Source: Streptomyces sp. NBC_00525 (GTDB taxonomy: Bacteria > Actinomycetota > Actinomycetes > Streptomycetales > Streptomycetaceae). Taken from it: a stretch of 64,000 nt of DNA. The notes beneath the pieces are model-generated. The model worked only from the letters and a program-made list of their open reading frames with translations. It had not been told where the DNA came from and ran no database searches. The DNA lies in contig NZ_CP107834.1 of NCBI RefSeq assembly GCF_036346595.1, positions 4,402,001 to 4,466,000 on the forward strand. The letters run 5' to 3'. Positions 53,377 through 61,941 of this stretch are shown here, piece after piece. The first letter of the stretch is position 1; each line of letters starts with the position of its first letter. The translations under genes were made by a program, and so were the position numbers.

Positions 53377-54158
53377 TGGGAAAGCAGTTGTGGCGGTGCC
53401 TGCGCCGGCCGGAGGGCTCGGCGGGCACGGTACTCGCGGTCGACTTCGGTCCCCGCCCCGGCCAGCCGGGCATTGCTCGGCTGGCCGGGAACCTGCCGGG
53501 CGCGGAAGGGGTTCACCTGACGGTGCCGCACTCCATCGGCGCCGACCTGCGTGGGGAGGCGGATCCGCAGCGCTTCGTGGACCGCTGGGCGGCCGCGCTG
53601 CCGGATTCCGGCCGGCCAGTGCGGGCCATCGTGACGTTCTGTGCCGGAGCGGCCTTTGCCGACAGCCTGCGGCGGGTCTGCACCGGCCCGGACGGAGTGC
53701 CCGCCCTGATCACCATCGACCCGACGGAGGTGGGCGCGGACCTGCTCCGGTCGGAGTTCACGGCGGCCACGGAAACGCTTCGGCCCCATATGGACAAGCA
53801 GATGCGAGCCGATGTCGAGGCCCTCATCGACACCCCGGGGGGTTCGGACGACGTGGCGACAGTCGCCGAGCGACTGAGGGTGGAGCAGCGGCGCATCGTG
53901 GAACACGCCACGGCCCGGGCCGGAATGCCCGGGCACCTGCGGGCGATGCTGTGCGCACGTTTCGCCGACTATCTCGGCTATCTGGTCGCCGCCGCCCGCG
54001 CGCCAGGCCCCGTCGAAAGCGCGGTGGTCATTGCCTCCGCGGACCATCCCCTGCCCAGCTGGTGTGCCGATCACCCGACGCGGCTGGCCACCCTGCACGA
54101 TGACATGCTGGGGGATCCGCAGGTCGCCCGACTGGTGCGCGGAGCGTTCCCGGTGTGA
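53376..54158 (+). CDS. Thioesterase-like protein with Cys elbow (paralogue of 11436-12239)
   Basis: 260 residues. VLAVDFGPRPGQPGI opens the protein, VRAIVTFCAGAAFADSLRR near residues 83-101 resembles an alpha/beta-hydrolase nucleophile elbow with Cys for Ser, and FADYLGYLVAAAR and LGDPQVARLVRGAF match the end of the protein at 11436. The position and order of these blocks are the same in both, so they are paralogues. It is the last gene of the second operon and overlaps the adenylation gene (TGATG). No conserved catalytic Asp/His can be assigned by eye. It may be a type II thioesterase for the trans-loaded carriers, or a transferase. Confidence 0.55.
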   Translation: MGKQLWRCLRRPEGSAGTVLAVDFGPRPGQPGIARLAGNLPGAEGVHLTVPHSIGADLRGEADPQRFVDRWAAALPDSGRPVRAIVTFCAGAAFADSLRRVCTGPDGVPALITIDPTEVGADLLRSEFTAATETLRPHMDKQMRADVEALIDTPGGSDDVATVAERLRVEQRRIVEHATARAGMPGHLRAMLCARFADYLGYLVAAARAPGPVESAVVIASADHPLPSWCADHPTRLATLHDDMLGDPQVARLVRGAFPV

Positions 54159-54179
54159 GTCGTCGCGCTCACCCGCACT

Positions 54180-54222
54180 CGGCCGCCCGCAGGGCGGCGT
54201 TCCGCCGCCCTGCGGGCGGCCG
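54180..54222. terminator. Strong bidirectional terminator
   Basis: A perfect 20-bp stem (54180-54199 with 54203-54222) and loop TTC lie between the convergent stops at 54158 and 54223. It is the strongest hairpin noticed in the window and closes the second biosynthetic operon. Confidence 0.9.
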
Positions 54223-55560
54223 CTACCGGTCACCGGCGTGGGCCAGGGCGTTCGCAGCCAGTTGGCCGGTGAGCACCCGAACCTGCCGGGCGGGGTGGAG
54301 TCGGGTGAAGTCCCGCTCCACAGCCAGGCGTTCGGGAAGTCCGGCGAACTCATCCGTCGGAGCCCCGGCGCAGATCTCCTGCGCGACGGCCGCCAGGCCA
54401 TGCAGGTCACGAGCCACCATGGCAGGGGACGGAGCCCCGGCAGGGGCCGCTGCGGCCTGCGCCCAGTCGGTGATCTGGAGGACCGGTTCGGCCCAGCCGT
54501 CGCCCACCTTCTCACCCTTGGTCGGCCGCGAGTTACCGATCACCGAGCGGGTGCTCAGTGCGCCGTTGGCGATCTCCCGGGCATGCGCGTGGGCAAGGGC
54601 CTCGCCGATCTGCCGGATCATGCCGGCCCGGGAGGCGGCGGTGAAGCGCTCCCGGTGCAGGGCCAGGATGTGGTCGAGGCGCAGCAGGTTCTTCTTCTCC
54701 ACATGGAACATCAGCACCGGACCGGACGGGTGGTGCTCCAGAGTGTCGACGGTGACGATGCCCGGGTGGTCCAACTCGCGCAGCAGCAGGTACTCGCGCA
54801 GGACCGCCTCGTCGGCTTCGGCGCGGGTGGGGCCACCGGCGTAGACACGGACCCGGCACGGGGCCTTGTCCCAGACCGTGCTCCAGGCAACGAACTCCTG
54901 CCACCGGTCGGTCAACGACACCGGCTTGGCCGTCAATTGCCAGGTCCCGACGCGAGGCCAGTGCTCGACCGGCCGCATGCCTGCCCGGTCCAGCAGCGCG
55001 GGCAGCACCCGCAGGAGCCGCCGGCCGGGCCGGTCCGCCCGGACGGCCGCGGACTGCCCCAGCAGCTCCGAAGTCACCCGAGGCAGCGACGGCTCGACCG
55101 GTTTGTCGGGCCCGAACACGCCCCGCGCGTCGGCTCCGGTGAGGAGGACGGGCTCGCGCGAGTCGCTGAGATAGGCCGAGCCCCGCACCTCCGGAACGGA
55201 GAGGAACCTCCCCGCCGCGGCATGGCGCAGCACCGCGGTGAGGTGCCGCGCCTTGGTCTCGGCTGTGGCGCGGACACTGTCCGCGGCCTTCGTGTTACGA
55301 CCGCGGGTGCGAAGCCAGATACCTTCGCAGGCGCGCAGCAGTCCTGGCGCGGTGTCGAGTTCGAGCAGATGCAGCCCGCCGGGGCCAGCCACGAGCAGAT
55401 CGACGCTGTGCAGATGTCCGGTGTCCGACATGAAGGAGAAGTTCGCCCAGGCGCGGTGAAGACCGTCATCCGGGAGGGCCTGCCGGATGGGTTCCATCGC
55501 CTGCAGCTCGTCGGGGAAGAACCATGGCGTGACGGTCGTCCAGCGGTCGTCTCGTATCAA
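54223..55560 (-). CDS. NERD-domain protein with pseudokinase domain, PglW-like N-terminal fragment
   Basis: 445 residues from TTG 55560, which has GAGGA about eight bases upstream; the first residues are IRDDRWTTVTPWFF. Residues about 20-120 match a NERD (nuclease-related) domain: HRAWANFSF, HSVDLLVAGPGGLHLLEL. A kinase-like domain follows, with EYLLLRELDHPGIVTVDTL (alphaC region), ANGALSTRSVIGN where kinases have HRDxxxxN, and LQITDWAQ where they have DFG; catalytic residues look absent. This order resembles PglW of BREX type 2 phage defence, which is much longer (above 1000 residues), so this may be a truncated remnant or a short relative. The function in the cluster, if any, is unknown. 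Confidence 0.6.
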   Translation of the reverse strand: MIRDDRWTTVTPWFFPDELQAMEPIRQALPDDGLHRAWANFSFMSDTGHLHSVDLLVAGPGGLHLLELDTAPGLLRACEGIWLRTRGRNTKAADSVRATAETKARHLTAVLRHAAAGRFLSVPEVRGSAYLSDSREPVLLTGADARGVFGPDKPVEPSLPRVTSELLGQSAAVRADRPGRRLLRVLPALLDRAGMRPVEHWPRVGTWQLTAKPVSLTDRWQEFVAWSTVWDKAPCRVRVYAGGPTRAEADEAVLREYLLLRELDHPGIVTVDTLEHHPSGPVLMFHVEKKNLLRLDHILALHRERFTAASRAGMIRQIGEALAHAHAREIANGALSTRSVIGNSRPTKGEKVGDGWAEPVLQITDWAQAAAAPAGAPSPAMVARDLHGLAAVAQEICAGAPTDEFAGLPERLAVERDFTRLHPARQVRVLTGQLAANALAHAGDR

Positions 55561-55796
55561 ACCCGAGTTCCTCGGAGCCTTTGCGCAGGGATTACAGAGC
55601 GTAGAGACGTCAACGTTAGCAGACCGGTTTCGGCCAGTCGTGTTGTAACCTCCTTTTGGGGAGCGGCAGTTGTGCGCTTTTCGTGAAGATGTGTGACTGC
55701 TGTGTCGTTTCCGCGCAGGCCCATGCACTCCGCGGAGGCCGGGGCCACACCATTCATTGAAGGGCGGGACTCGTCATCAACGGGGATCGACAGACC
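55561..55796. promoter_or_regulatory. Divergent intergenic region before the C-A-T gene
   Basis: 236 bp, AT-richer than its flanks, separating the minus-strand NERD gene from the + strand NRPS gene. The minus strand contains TTGACGTC, which shares TGACGTC with the palindrome at 8523-8532; this could be chance. No confident -35/-10 pair was found in either direction. Confidence 0.3.
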
Positions 55797-58700
55797 GTGG
55801 GCGTTCGCTCGGATGCCGGACATGCCGACGCTCCGGAGTCCGTTCTGCTGTCCTTCGCGCAGCGTCGGCTGTGGTTCGGTGCCGTCCGGGACAGGCGTCC
55901 GGCAGCCGGAGGATGCGCCTTGGCCGTGAGGCTCTCCGGTGCCGTGGACCGCCCGGCTCTGCTTGCCGCCTGCCGGGACGTCCTGGCACGGCACGACCCG
56001 CTGCGGACGGTGTACGCGGAGCGTGACGGCGAACCGGTCGGCTTGCTGTTGTCGACCATGCGGGCGGCGCGATCCGCGGTAATCGAGGAGGCCGTGCCCG
56101 CCGCCCTCGGCCAGTGGGTCGACGAGACCGCCCGGCGAGGCTTCGACGTCAGAGTTGATCCGCCCGTGCGAATGGTACTGGGAACGGCCTCACCCGCCGA
56201 GTCGGTCCTGGTGATCGTGGTGCATCCGCTGGCGGCCGACGCGCAGTCGCTCACGCCGCTGACCCTGGATCTGGCGCACGCCTATGCGGCGCGCCGCACT
56301 GGGCGGGCCCCCGAGTGGCAGCCGCTGCCGCTTCGGTACGAGGACTTCGCCCTGCGGCAGCGGGAGTCCCTGGGCTCGTGCGGCGACCCGGACAGCGTGA
56401 TGGGCCGGCAGGCCGCGTTCTGGCGTGAGGAGCTCGCGGGCATACCCGCCGAACTCGCCCTTCCTCGTGACCGCCGCTGGTCGGCGGGCACCGTCGGCGG
56501 GGGCGCTGTGTGCCGGTTCGAGATCGGCGCGGAGCTGTACCGGGAGGTCACCGCGCTGGCGGCCGACAACGGCGTCACCGTGTTCACGGTGTTGCAGGCG
56601 GCGCTGGCGGTGACGTTGCAGGGCTTCGGCGCGGGCGACGACATCCCGCTGGGCACCCCGGTCACCGACCGCGGCGGTGGCCCTTCCGACAGCCTCGTCG
56701 GCCCGTTCGGCAACATGGTGGTGCTGCGCACAGACCTGTCCGGCCACCCCAGCTTCCGTCGGCTGCTCCGGCGCGCGCAGGAGAGCGGCCGGGCCGCCCG
56801 CGCCAACAGGGACATCCCGATCGAGGCCGTCGTCAGAGCCCTCAACCCGACGCGCGCCCCCCAGCAGCACCCGCTCTTCCAGGTCATGCTGACACTGGAC
56901 GAACAGCCCGCCCCCGAGCCGGAATTCCCGGGGCTGAACGTCACGGTGGAGAAGCTGCACCTCGACCCGGCCGGACTCGACCTCTCGTACTCGTTCACCG
57001 AGCGCACCAGCGGCCGAGGCGGGATGACGGGTGAATTGACCTACGCAGAGCACCTGTTCGACGCCGAAACCGCGCAGCGGCTCACCGGAGGGCTGCTTCA
57101 GGTGCTGACCGCAGTCACGGCGGACCCGTCGGCGCCGGTGACGAGCATCGAGGTGGTCTCAGCCGCCGACCGGGTGATGCTGCTGGAAGAACGCAACGCT
57201 ACGCATACGGAGTCGGGAGGTGGAGTACTGCCCGCCCTCCTCGCCCGCGCGGCGGGCCGCCACCCCGACCGCGCCGCGCTTGTTCTCGGCGGGCGGACGT
57301 ATTCCTACGCCGACATCGACACGCGGTCGAACCGCCTGGCCAGGCACCTGGTCTCCCAGGGCATCGGACCGGAGGACCGGGTCGCGATAGCCCTGCCACG
57401 TTCCGAGCAGCTCATTGTCGCCCTCCTCGCCGTCCTCAAGGCAGGTGCCGCATATCTGCCTCTCGACCTCGGCCATCCGCCGGCCCGCACCGCCCACCTG
57501 CTCCAGGACAGCAGACCGGTTGCACTTCTCACCGACCGGTCGACCCGCGCGACGCTCCCTGCCACGGCGATACCGGTGTACCTGGCCGACGCCGCCCTCG
57601 AAGGCTACTCCCCGGAACCCCTCACCGCCGCCGACCGCAACGGCCCCCTGCGACCGGAGCACCCCGCCTACGTCATCTACACGTCCGGCACCACCGGCCC
57701 CCCGAAGGGCACCGTCATCGAACACCGGGCGGTCGTCAACTTCGTCGCCGCCACCAACGCGGCGTATGCACTGGATGAGCGAACGCGTCTGCTCGGCTTC
57801 GCCGCCATCACGTTCGACGTGTCAGTCCTGGAGATCTTCTGTGCCCTGACCTCCGGTGCCACACTCGTCATGGCCGACGACGAACAGCGTACCGATCCCA
57901 GGATGCTCCAGGCGCTGCTGCGCGAGGAGCGCGTCACCGTCGCCGAACTCCCGCCGGTCATGCTGCCGATGCTCACCCCCGGAGAACTTCCCGATCTGCG
58001 ACTCGTATCCGTTGGGGGAGAGGCGCCGGCGGGCCGCCTGGTCGGTGAATGGGCGAGCCCGACACGGCAGTTCTGGAACGCCTACGGGCCCACCGAGGCC
58101 ACCGTCGGGGTCACGCTCATGCACTGTCTGCCACCGGTTGCGCACGGTTCGCCCCCCATCGGGCTGCCGATGCCCAACACAAGGGCGTACGTGCTGGACG
58201 ATGCCCTGCGTGTGCTGCCGCCCGGCGCGACGGGGGAGCTCTACCTCGCCGGCGTGCAGCTGGCACGCGGCTATCTGGGACGTGCGGGCCTGACCGCCCG
58301 GCACTTCGTCCCCGATCCGTTCGGGGAGCCGGGGGAGCGCATGTACCGGACCGGCGACCTGGTGCGCTGGAACAACAACGGTCAACTCGTCCACGAAGGA
58401 CGCAGGGACAGCCAGCTCAAGGTGCGTGGCTTCCGCATCGAAGCCGGCGAAGTCGAGAACGAATTGCTGGCACAGCCCGGGGTGGCGGAGGCGGTGGTGC
58501 TGACAGCACAGGACCGCCCCGGAGTGGCCCGGCTGACAGCCTATGTGGTGCCGGACGGGGAGCCCGCCTCTGCCGGAGCAGCGGACCTGCCCGGAGGCGG
58601 CGCCCGAGCGCAATTGCCCGCTCGGCTGCGCCGGGCCCTGCGTGGACGGTTGCCGGACTACATGGTTCCGTCCACGGTCCTGGTGCTGGACGTGCTGCCG

Positions 58701-59018
58701 AGGACTGCGAACGGGAAGCTCGATCGCAGGGCACTGCCCGCCCCCGGACGTGCCTCGGGCCGCGCACCGCGTACGGCGCGGGAGCAGGTGCTGGCGAGTG
58801 TGTTCGCGCAGGTGCTGGGAGTCGGCTCGGTGGGCATCGACGACGACTTCTTCGGCCTGGGCGGTGACTCGCTGGCGGCCGTGCGTCTGGCGAGCCGGAT
58901 CGAGGCGGTGTCGGGGGTACGGCCGGCTGTCCAGGACTTGTTCGCCGCACCGACCGTGGCGGCACTCGTCGGCGTTCTGCGCGGCGGTGCGGGTGCCACA
59001 CCCCGACGAGGCGGGTGA
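55797..59018 (+). CDS. NRPS, C-A-T module
   Basis: 1073 residues from GTG 55797. The C domain motif reads IVVHPLAADAQSL near residue 142: the second His and the Asp of HHxxxDG are kept, but the first His is Val and the Gly is Ala. NMVVLRTDL replaces the usual CFVNT region. A domain: IYTSGTTGPPKGTVI near 628, NAYGPTEATVGV, DSQLKVRGFRIEAGEVE, TANGKLDRR. The pocket reads DVLESGAVGK by eye, not assignable from memory. Carrier: LGGDSLAAVRLAS near 1021. It is a separate transcription unit flanked by two minus-strand units, so its expression may differ from the other NRPSs. Confidence 0.92.
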   Translation: MGVRSDAGHADAPESVLLSFAQRRLWFGAVRDRRPAAGGCALAVRLSGAVDRPALLAACRDVLARHDPLRTVYAERDGEPVGLLLSTMRAARSAVIEEAVPAALGQWVDETARRGFDVRVDPPVRMVLGTASPAESVLVIVVHPLAADAQSLTPLTLDLAHAYAARRTGRAPEWQPLPLRYEDFALRQRESLGSCGDPDSVMGRQAAFWREELAGIPAELALPRDRRWSAGTVGGGAVCRFEIGAELYREVTALAADNGVTVFTVLQAALAVTLQGFGAGDDIPLGTPVTDRGGGPSDSLVGPFGNMVVLRTDLSGHPSFRRLLRRAQESGRAARANRDIPIEAVVRALNPTRAPQQHPLFQVMLTLDEQPAPEPEFPGLNVTVEKLHLDPAGLDLSYSFTERTSGRGGMTGELTYAEHLFDAETAQRLTGGLLQVLTAVTADPSAPVTSIEVVSAADRVMLLEERNATHTESGGGVLPALLARAAGRHPDRAALVLGGRTYSYADIDTRSNRLARHLVSQGIGPEDRVAIALPRSEQLIVALLAVLKAGAAYLPLDLGHPPARTAHLLQDSRPVALLTDRSTRATLPATAIPVYLADAALEGYSPEPLTAADRNGPLRPEHPAYVIYTSGTTGPPKGTVIEHRAVVNFVAATNAAYALDERTRLLGFAAITFDVSVLEIFCALTSGATLVMADDEQRTDPRMLQALLREERVTVAELPPVMLPMLTPGELPDLRLVSVGGEAPAGRLVGEWASPTRQFWNAYGPTEATVGVTLMHCLPPVAHGSPPIGLPMPNTRAYVLDDALRVLPPGATGELYLAGVQLARGYLGRAGLTARHFVPDPFGEPGERMYRTGDLVRWNNNGQLVHEGRRDSQLKVRGFRIEAGEVENELLAQPGVAEAVVLTAQDRPGVARLTAYVVPDGEPASAGAADLPGGGARAQLPARLRRALRGRLPDYMVPSTVLVLDVLPRTANGKLDRRALPAPGRASGRAPRTAREQVLASVFAQVLGVGSVGIDDDFFGLGGDSLAAVRLASRIEAVSGVRPAVQDLFAAPTVAALVGVLRGGAGATPRRGG

Positions 59019-59081
59019 GGGCGCGATGCGCCGACTCCGCCCGGTCGAGGGGCGCTCGCACCCGCACCGCCGCGTCGGTCC

Positions 59082-60308
59082 CTACACCGGTTCGACCTCC
59101 AGGACGTAGACGCGGGACAGCTCCTCGACGCGCTTCGCCACCAGCGCCGGGTCCGCCGCAGCGAGGAATACCAGGCCGGTGGTCGAGGCGGAGTGCAACC
59201 GTGGGCCGATGACGTCCCCCACTCGTGTGGACATCCGCGCCTCGATCACATCCGGTACCTTCGCCAGCTCCTCGGATGTGGAGATGCGCACGACACGGCC
59301 GGGTCGTACCGGGAGGTCGCAGTTGGCGACGATCTCGTCCCGCAGGGGTGCCACCGGTCCGCTCACACCGGCCGGCCGGCCGAGGGCGGTATCCATGAAG
59401 GCCCGCCACAGGTCGACGCCGTACCGCATCTTCACCGCGTCGACGATTCCGCCGCCCGCCGGGCGACAGGAGATCTCACCGATCACGAAACCGCCCCGTG
59501 TCTTGAACACCTCCATGTGCGTCACGCCGTCCGCCAGTTCCAGGGCGTCCACCGCGGCCTGGTGCAGGGCGCGGATCGGTGCGACGTCCGGGGAGTCCTC
59601 GGGAAGCAGGTACGAGCCGGTGAAGTCGTCCGTGTGCCCCAGCAGCGGCATGAAGTAGCGCTGTACGGCTGCGAACTCCGCCTTCCCGCCCGAGACCACG
59701 CCGTCGCAGTGGTACTCGCCTTCCATCTCGACGAATCGCTCGACAAGCAGCGGACATGCCGAGCGGCGGAGTCCGTCCGCAGCGGGTGACGCGAGCAGTT
59801 CGGCGAGTTCCCCGGCCGATGACAGCGCGAAGGTGTTCATCGAGCCAGTGCCGAGCGCCGGCTTGAGCACCACCGGCCAGCCGAGCTCGTCGGCCGCCTC
59901 GGCGGCCTGCGCCGGTGAACCGATGACCCGGTAGGGGGCGACCGGCAGACCGGCCGCAACCAGAGCCGACTTCATCGTCGCCTTGTTGGAGAAGCGGTTG
60001 GCGGTCTCGAAGCCGATGCCCGCCAGCCCGAGGAACGACCGCAGATACCCGCCGGCGGGCAGGCTCCGCTCGGAGGGAGCCACTACATGGTCGATCGGGT
60101 GACGGGCCAGCAGGTCCAGGGCCACCCGGCGGACAGCGGTCAGATCGCCGATGTCGTCGACGAAATGCAGGCGGACGTCGGGCGCGTACATCGACGCGTA
60201 CGAGCGCTCCGTAACGACGTCGATCACCGCGTCGGGCGCCGCCGCCCGCAGCTGTTCCACCGCCTCCGCCTTGCCAGAGTTGACCATCAATACATGCGCG
60301 GGCCTCAT
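59082..60308 (-). CDS. ATP-grasp ligase 2
   Basis: 408 residues. The N-terminus HVLMVNSGKAEAVEQLRAAA is a pre-ATP-grasp Rossmann-like domain; the ATP-binding part has LGWPVVLKPALGTGSMNTFA and ERFVEMEGEYHCDGVV; metal ligands are in FVIGEISCRPAGGGI. This pattern belongs to the carboxylate-amine ligase group related to BtrJ, carnosine synthase and the amino-acid ligases of small-peptide pathways. The ATG at 60308 overlaps the stop of the upstream kinase-like gene (ATGA), so the two are translated together. It may ligate an amino acid to the peptide, or to N-hydroxyornithine made by the adjacent monooxygenase. The substrate is not known. Confidence 0.87.
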   Translation of the reverse strand: MRPAHVLMVNSGKAEAVEQLRAAAPDAVIDVVTERSYASMYAPDVRLHFVDDIGDLTAVRRVALDLLARHPIDHVVAPSERSLPAGGYLRSFLGLAGIGFETANRFSNKATMKSALVAAGLPVAPYRVIGSPAQAAEAADELGWPVVLKPALGTGSMNTFALSSAGELAELLASPAADGLRRSACPLLVERFVEMEGEYHCDGVVSGGKAEFAAVQRYFMPLLGHTDDFTGSYLLPEDSPDVAPIRALHQAAVDALELADGVTHMEVFKTRGGFVIGEISCRPAGGGIVDAVKMRYGVDLWRAFMDTALGRPAGVSGPVAPLRDEIVANCDLPVRPGRVVRISTSEELAKVPDVIEARMSTRVGDVIGPRLHSASTTGLVFLAAADPALVAKRVEELSRVYVLEVEPV

Positions 60309-61933
60309 CGCGACTCCGTTCGGGCTCGGTCCAGGTACCACAGGACATACGCGTAGACGACCAGCCAGGCGCGTGGGGTGGCGAGCGCCCGCTCGTACTT
60401 GAGCCAGCCGACCAGGGCATTCGCCGCACCGATGTACAGCCGGGTACGCAGTACCGACGGGTCGTCCCGCGTCCCCAGGAGCGCGATCAGGCGTTCCTCC
60501 AGGCTCCGTAGGACCGGGTCCACGACAAACGGGGTCGTCAGAGCGGAGAGGTCGAGCACGCGGTCCGGTGCCGCGGGCACGGCCGGCAGGAGATTCTCGG
60601 ACGTGCCGTCGGCGATGGCCTGCAGCACGCCGCTCATCGGTAGGGCACTGTGCAGAAGGGTGGCGAAGTCGTAACTCGGATCACCGAACCCGATGTCGGG
60701 CCGGTCCCGGCCGTCCCAGACGGTGCGTGGATCCACGAACACCGGTGAACCGTCCCGGCGCCGGAGCATGTTCTTCAGGTGTACGTCACCGTGCACCAGG
60801 CAGCCGGAGCCGGGCAGCAACGACTCCGCGACGTCGTCCAGCCAGCGCGTCGCCCGTGTGTATCCCGGCAGCCGGGCACCGGTGGGAAGGACGACATCGG
60901 CATCGAGCATCAGGGCCGCATCCCAGTCCGGGAAGAAGCCCGTGAGCGTGCTCACGAACCCTTCGTGCTTCCTGACGGCGTGGAATCGCTCGCGCAGCAA
61001 GTAGTCGGCGACGGTGGGCCGCCGCTGCTCCGTCGTGGCCGTGTACAGCTCGCCCAGGAGTCGCAGGTGCGGTTCCAGTGCCGGGACGGCGTCCTTGGTG
61101 AGGACGAACTTGGCCTCGTCCTCGAAGACGACGTGATCGAGCGTGAGCGGTTCGACCTGCTCCATGAGTGACGTCGCCTGCGCACCCGTGCGATGCACGC
61201 CGTACAACTGGGGGAACAGCGGGGGCAGGTCCCGGTCGGCGAGCAGGGAGTTGACCTCGCCGACGAACGCCGTCTCCGCGTCGATCACCTCGGCCGGGCC
61301 GGTCTTGGCGACGAGCGGGATGCCCGCTTCGAAGGCCACGATGCCCAATGAGTCCGCACCGTTCGCGTACGCGGCCGTGATGTCCGCCGGCGCGGCGCTC
61401 GGGGCGGCGCCGGCGGCTGCGGTCCACTCACGCAGGCGATCGGCGGTGAGCAGGTCGATGACCGCGCGGGTATGGGCCACACTGTCGGTGATGTCAGTGA
61501 TGAGGAGACCGTCGCGCTCCCCGCCGAACACCATGGTCCAGCGTGTCAGGAACCTGCCTTCCGGGAGATCAGTGTGCGGCACCGCCGCAGCCTCCTCCTC
61601 GGTGAACCGGGCGATGACCCGGCTGAGCGCGCCGAGGTGGGCATGGTTCCCGGGAGGCTCGGTGCTTGCCGCGGCGACGCCGATCCCCAGCCTGGACAGT
61701 CCGGCCGAGGCGTTGGACAGCAGCAGCATCTGGCTGGTGCAGCCCGACAACTGCGGGTGGCGTTCGCCCACCCCGTGGCCGGGATAGGCGAATACCACCG
61801 ACACCGCTCCCTCTTCCAGGGGAGTGGCGTGCCTCGCGAACACCGCGCGGACGGCGGCGTACTCGTCGGCCGTCGTGCTGCGGACGACACCGTGCAGGCC
61901 GGTGCCCGTCGCGGTGGAGATGCTGGTGGACAT
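60305..61933 (-). CDS. APH-fold phosphotransferase-like protein with long N-terminal domain
   Basis: 542 residues from ATG 61933, preceded by AGGAG at a five-base spacing. The C-terminal half has the aminoglycoside/choline kinase catalytic motif GCLVHGDVHLKNMLRRRDGS (HGDxHxxN intact) and VFVDPRTVWDG (metal-binding Asp), with DPSYDFATLLHSALP. The N-terminal about 200 residues contain GNHAHLGALSRVIARFTEEE and are not recognised. It lies between ATP-grasp ligase 2 and the ornithine monooxygenase in one minus-strand operon. An intact catalytic loop favours a real kinase: either product-modifying self-resistance or a phosphorylation step that activates a group for the adjacent ligase. Confidence 0.78.
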   Translation of the reverse strand: MSTSISTATGTGLHGVVRSTTADEYAAVRAVFARHATPLEEGAVSVVFAYPGHGVGERHPQLSGCTSQMLLLSNASAGLSRLGIGVAAASTEPPGNHAHLGALSRVIARFTEEEAAAVPHTDLPEGRFLTRWTMVFGGERDGLLITDITDSVAHTRAVIDLLTADRLREWTAAAGAAPSAAPADITAAYANGADSLGIVAFEAGIPLVAKTGPAEVIDAETAFVGEVNSLLADRDLPPLFPQLYGVHRTGAQATSLMEQVEPLTLDHVVFEDEAKFVLTKDAVPALEPHLRLLGELYTATTEQRRPTVADYLLRERFHAVRKHEGFVSTLTGFFPDWDAALMLDADVVLPTGARLPGYTRATRWLDDVAESLLPGSGCLVHGDVHLKNMLRRRDGSPVFVDPRTVWDGRDRPDIGFGDPSYDFATLLHSALPMSGVLQAIADGTSENLLPAVPAAPDRVLDLSALTTPFVVDPVLRSLEERLIALLGTRDDPSVLRTRLYIGAANALVGWLKYERALATPRAWLVVYAYVLWYLDRARTESR

Positions 61934-61941
61934 CAATGCTC

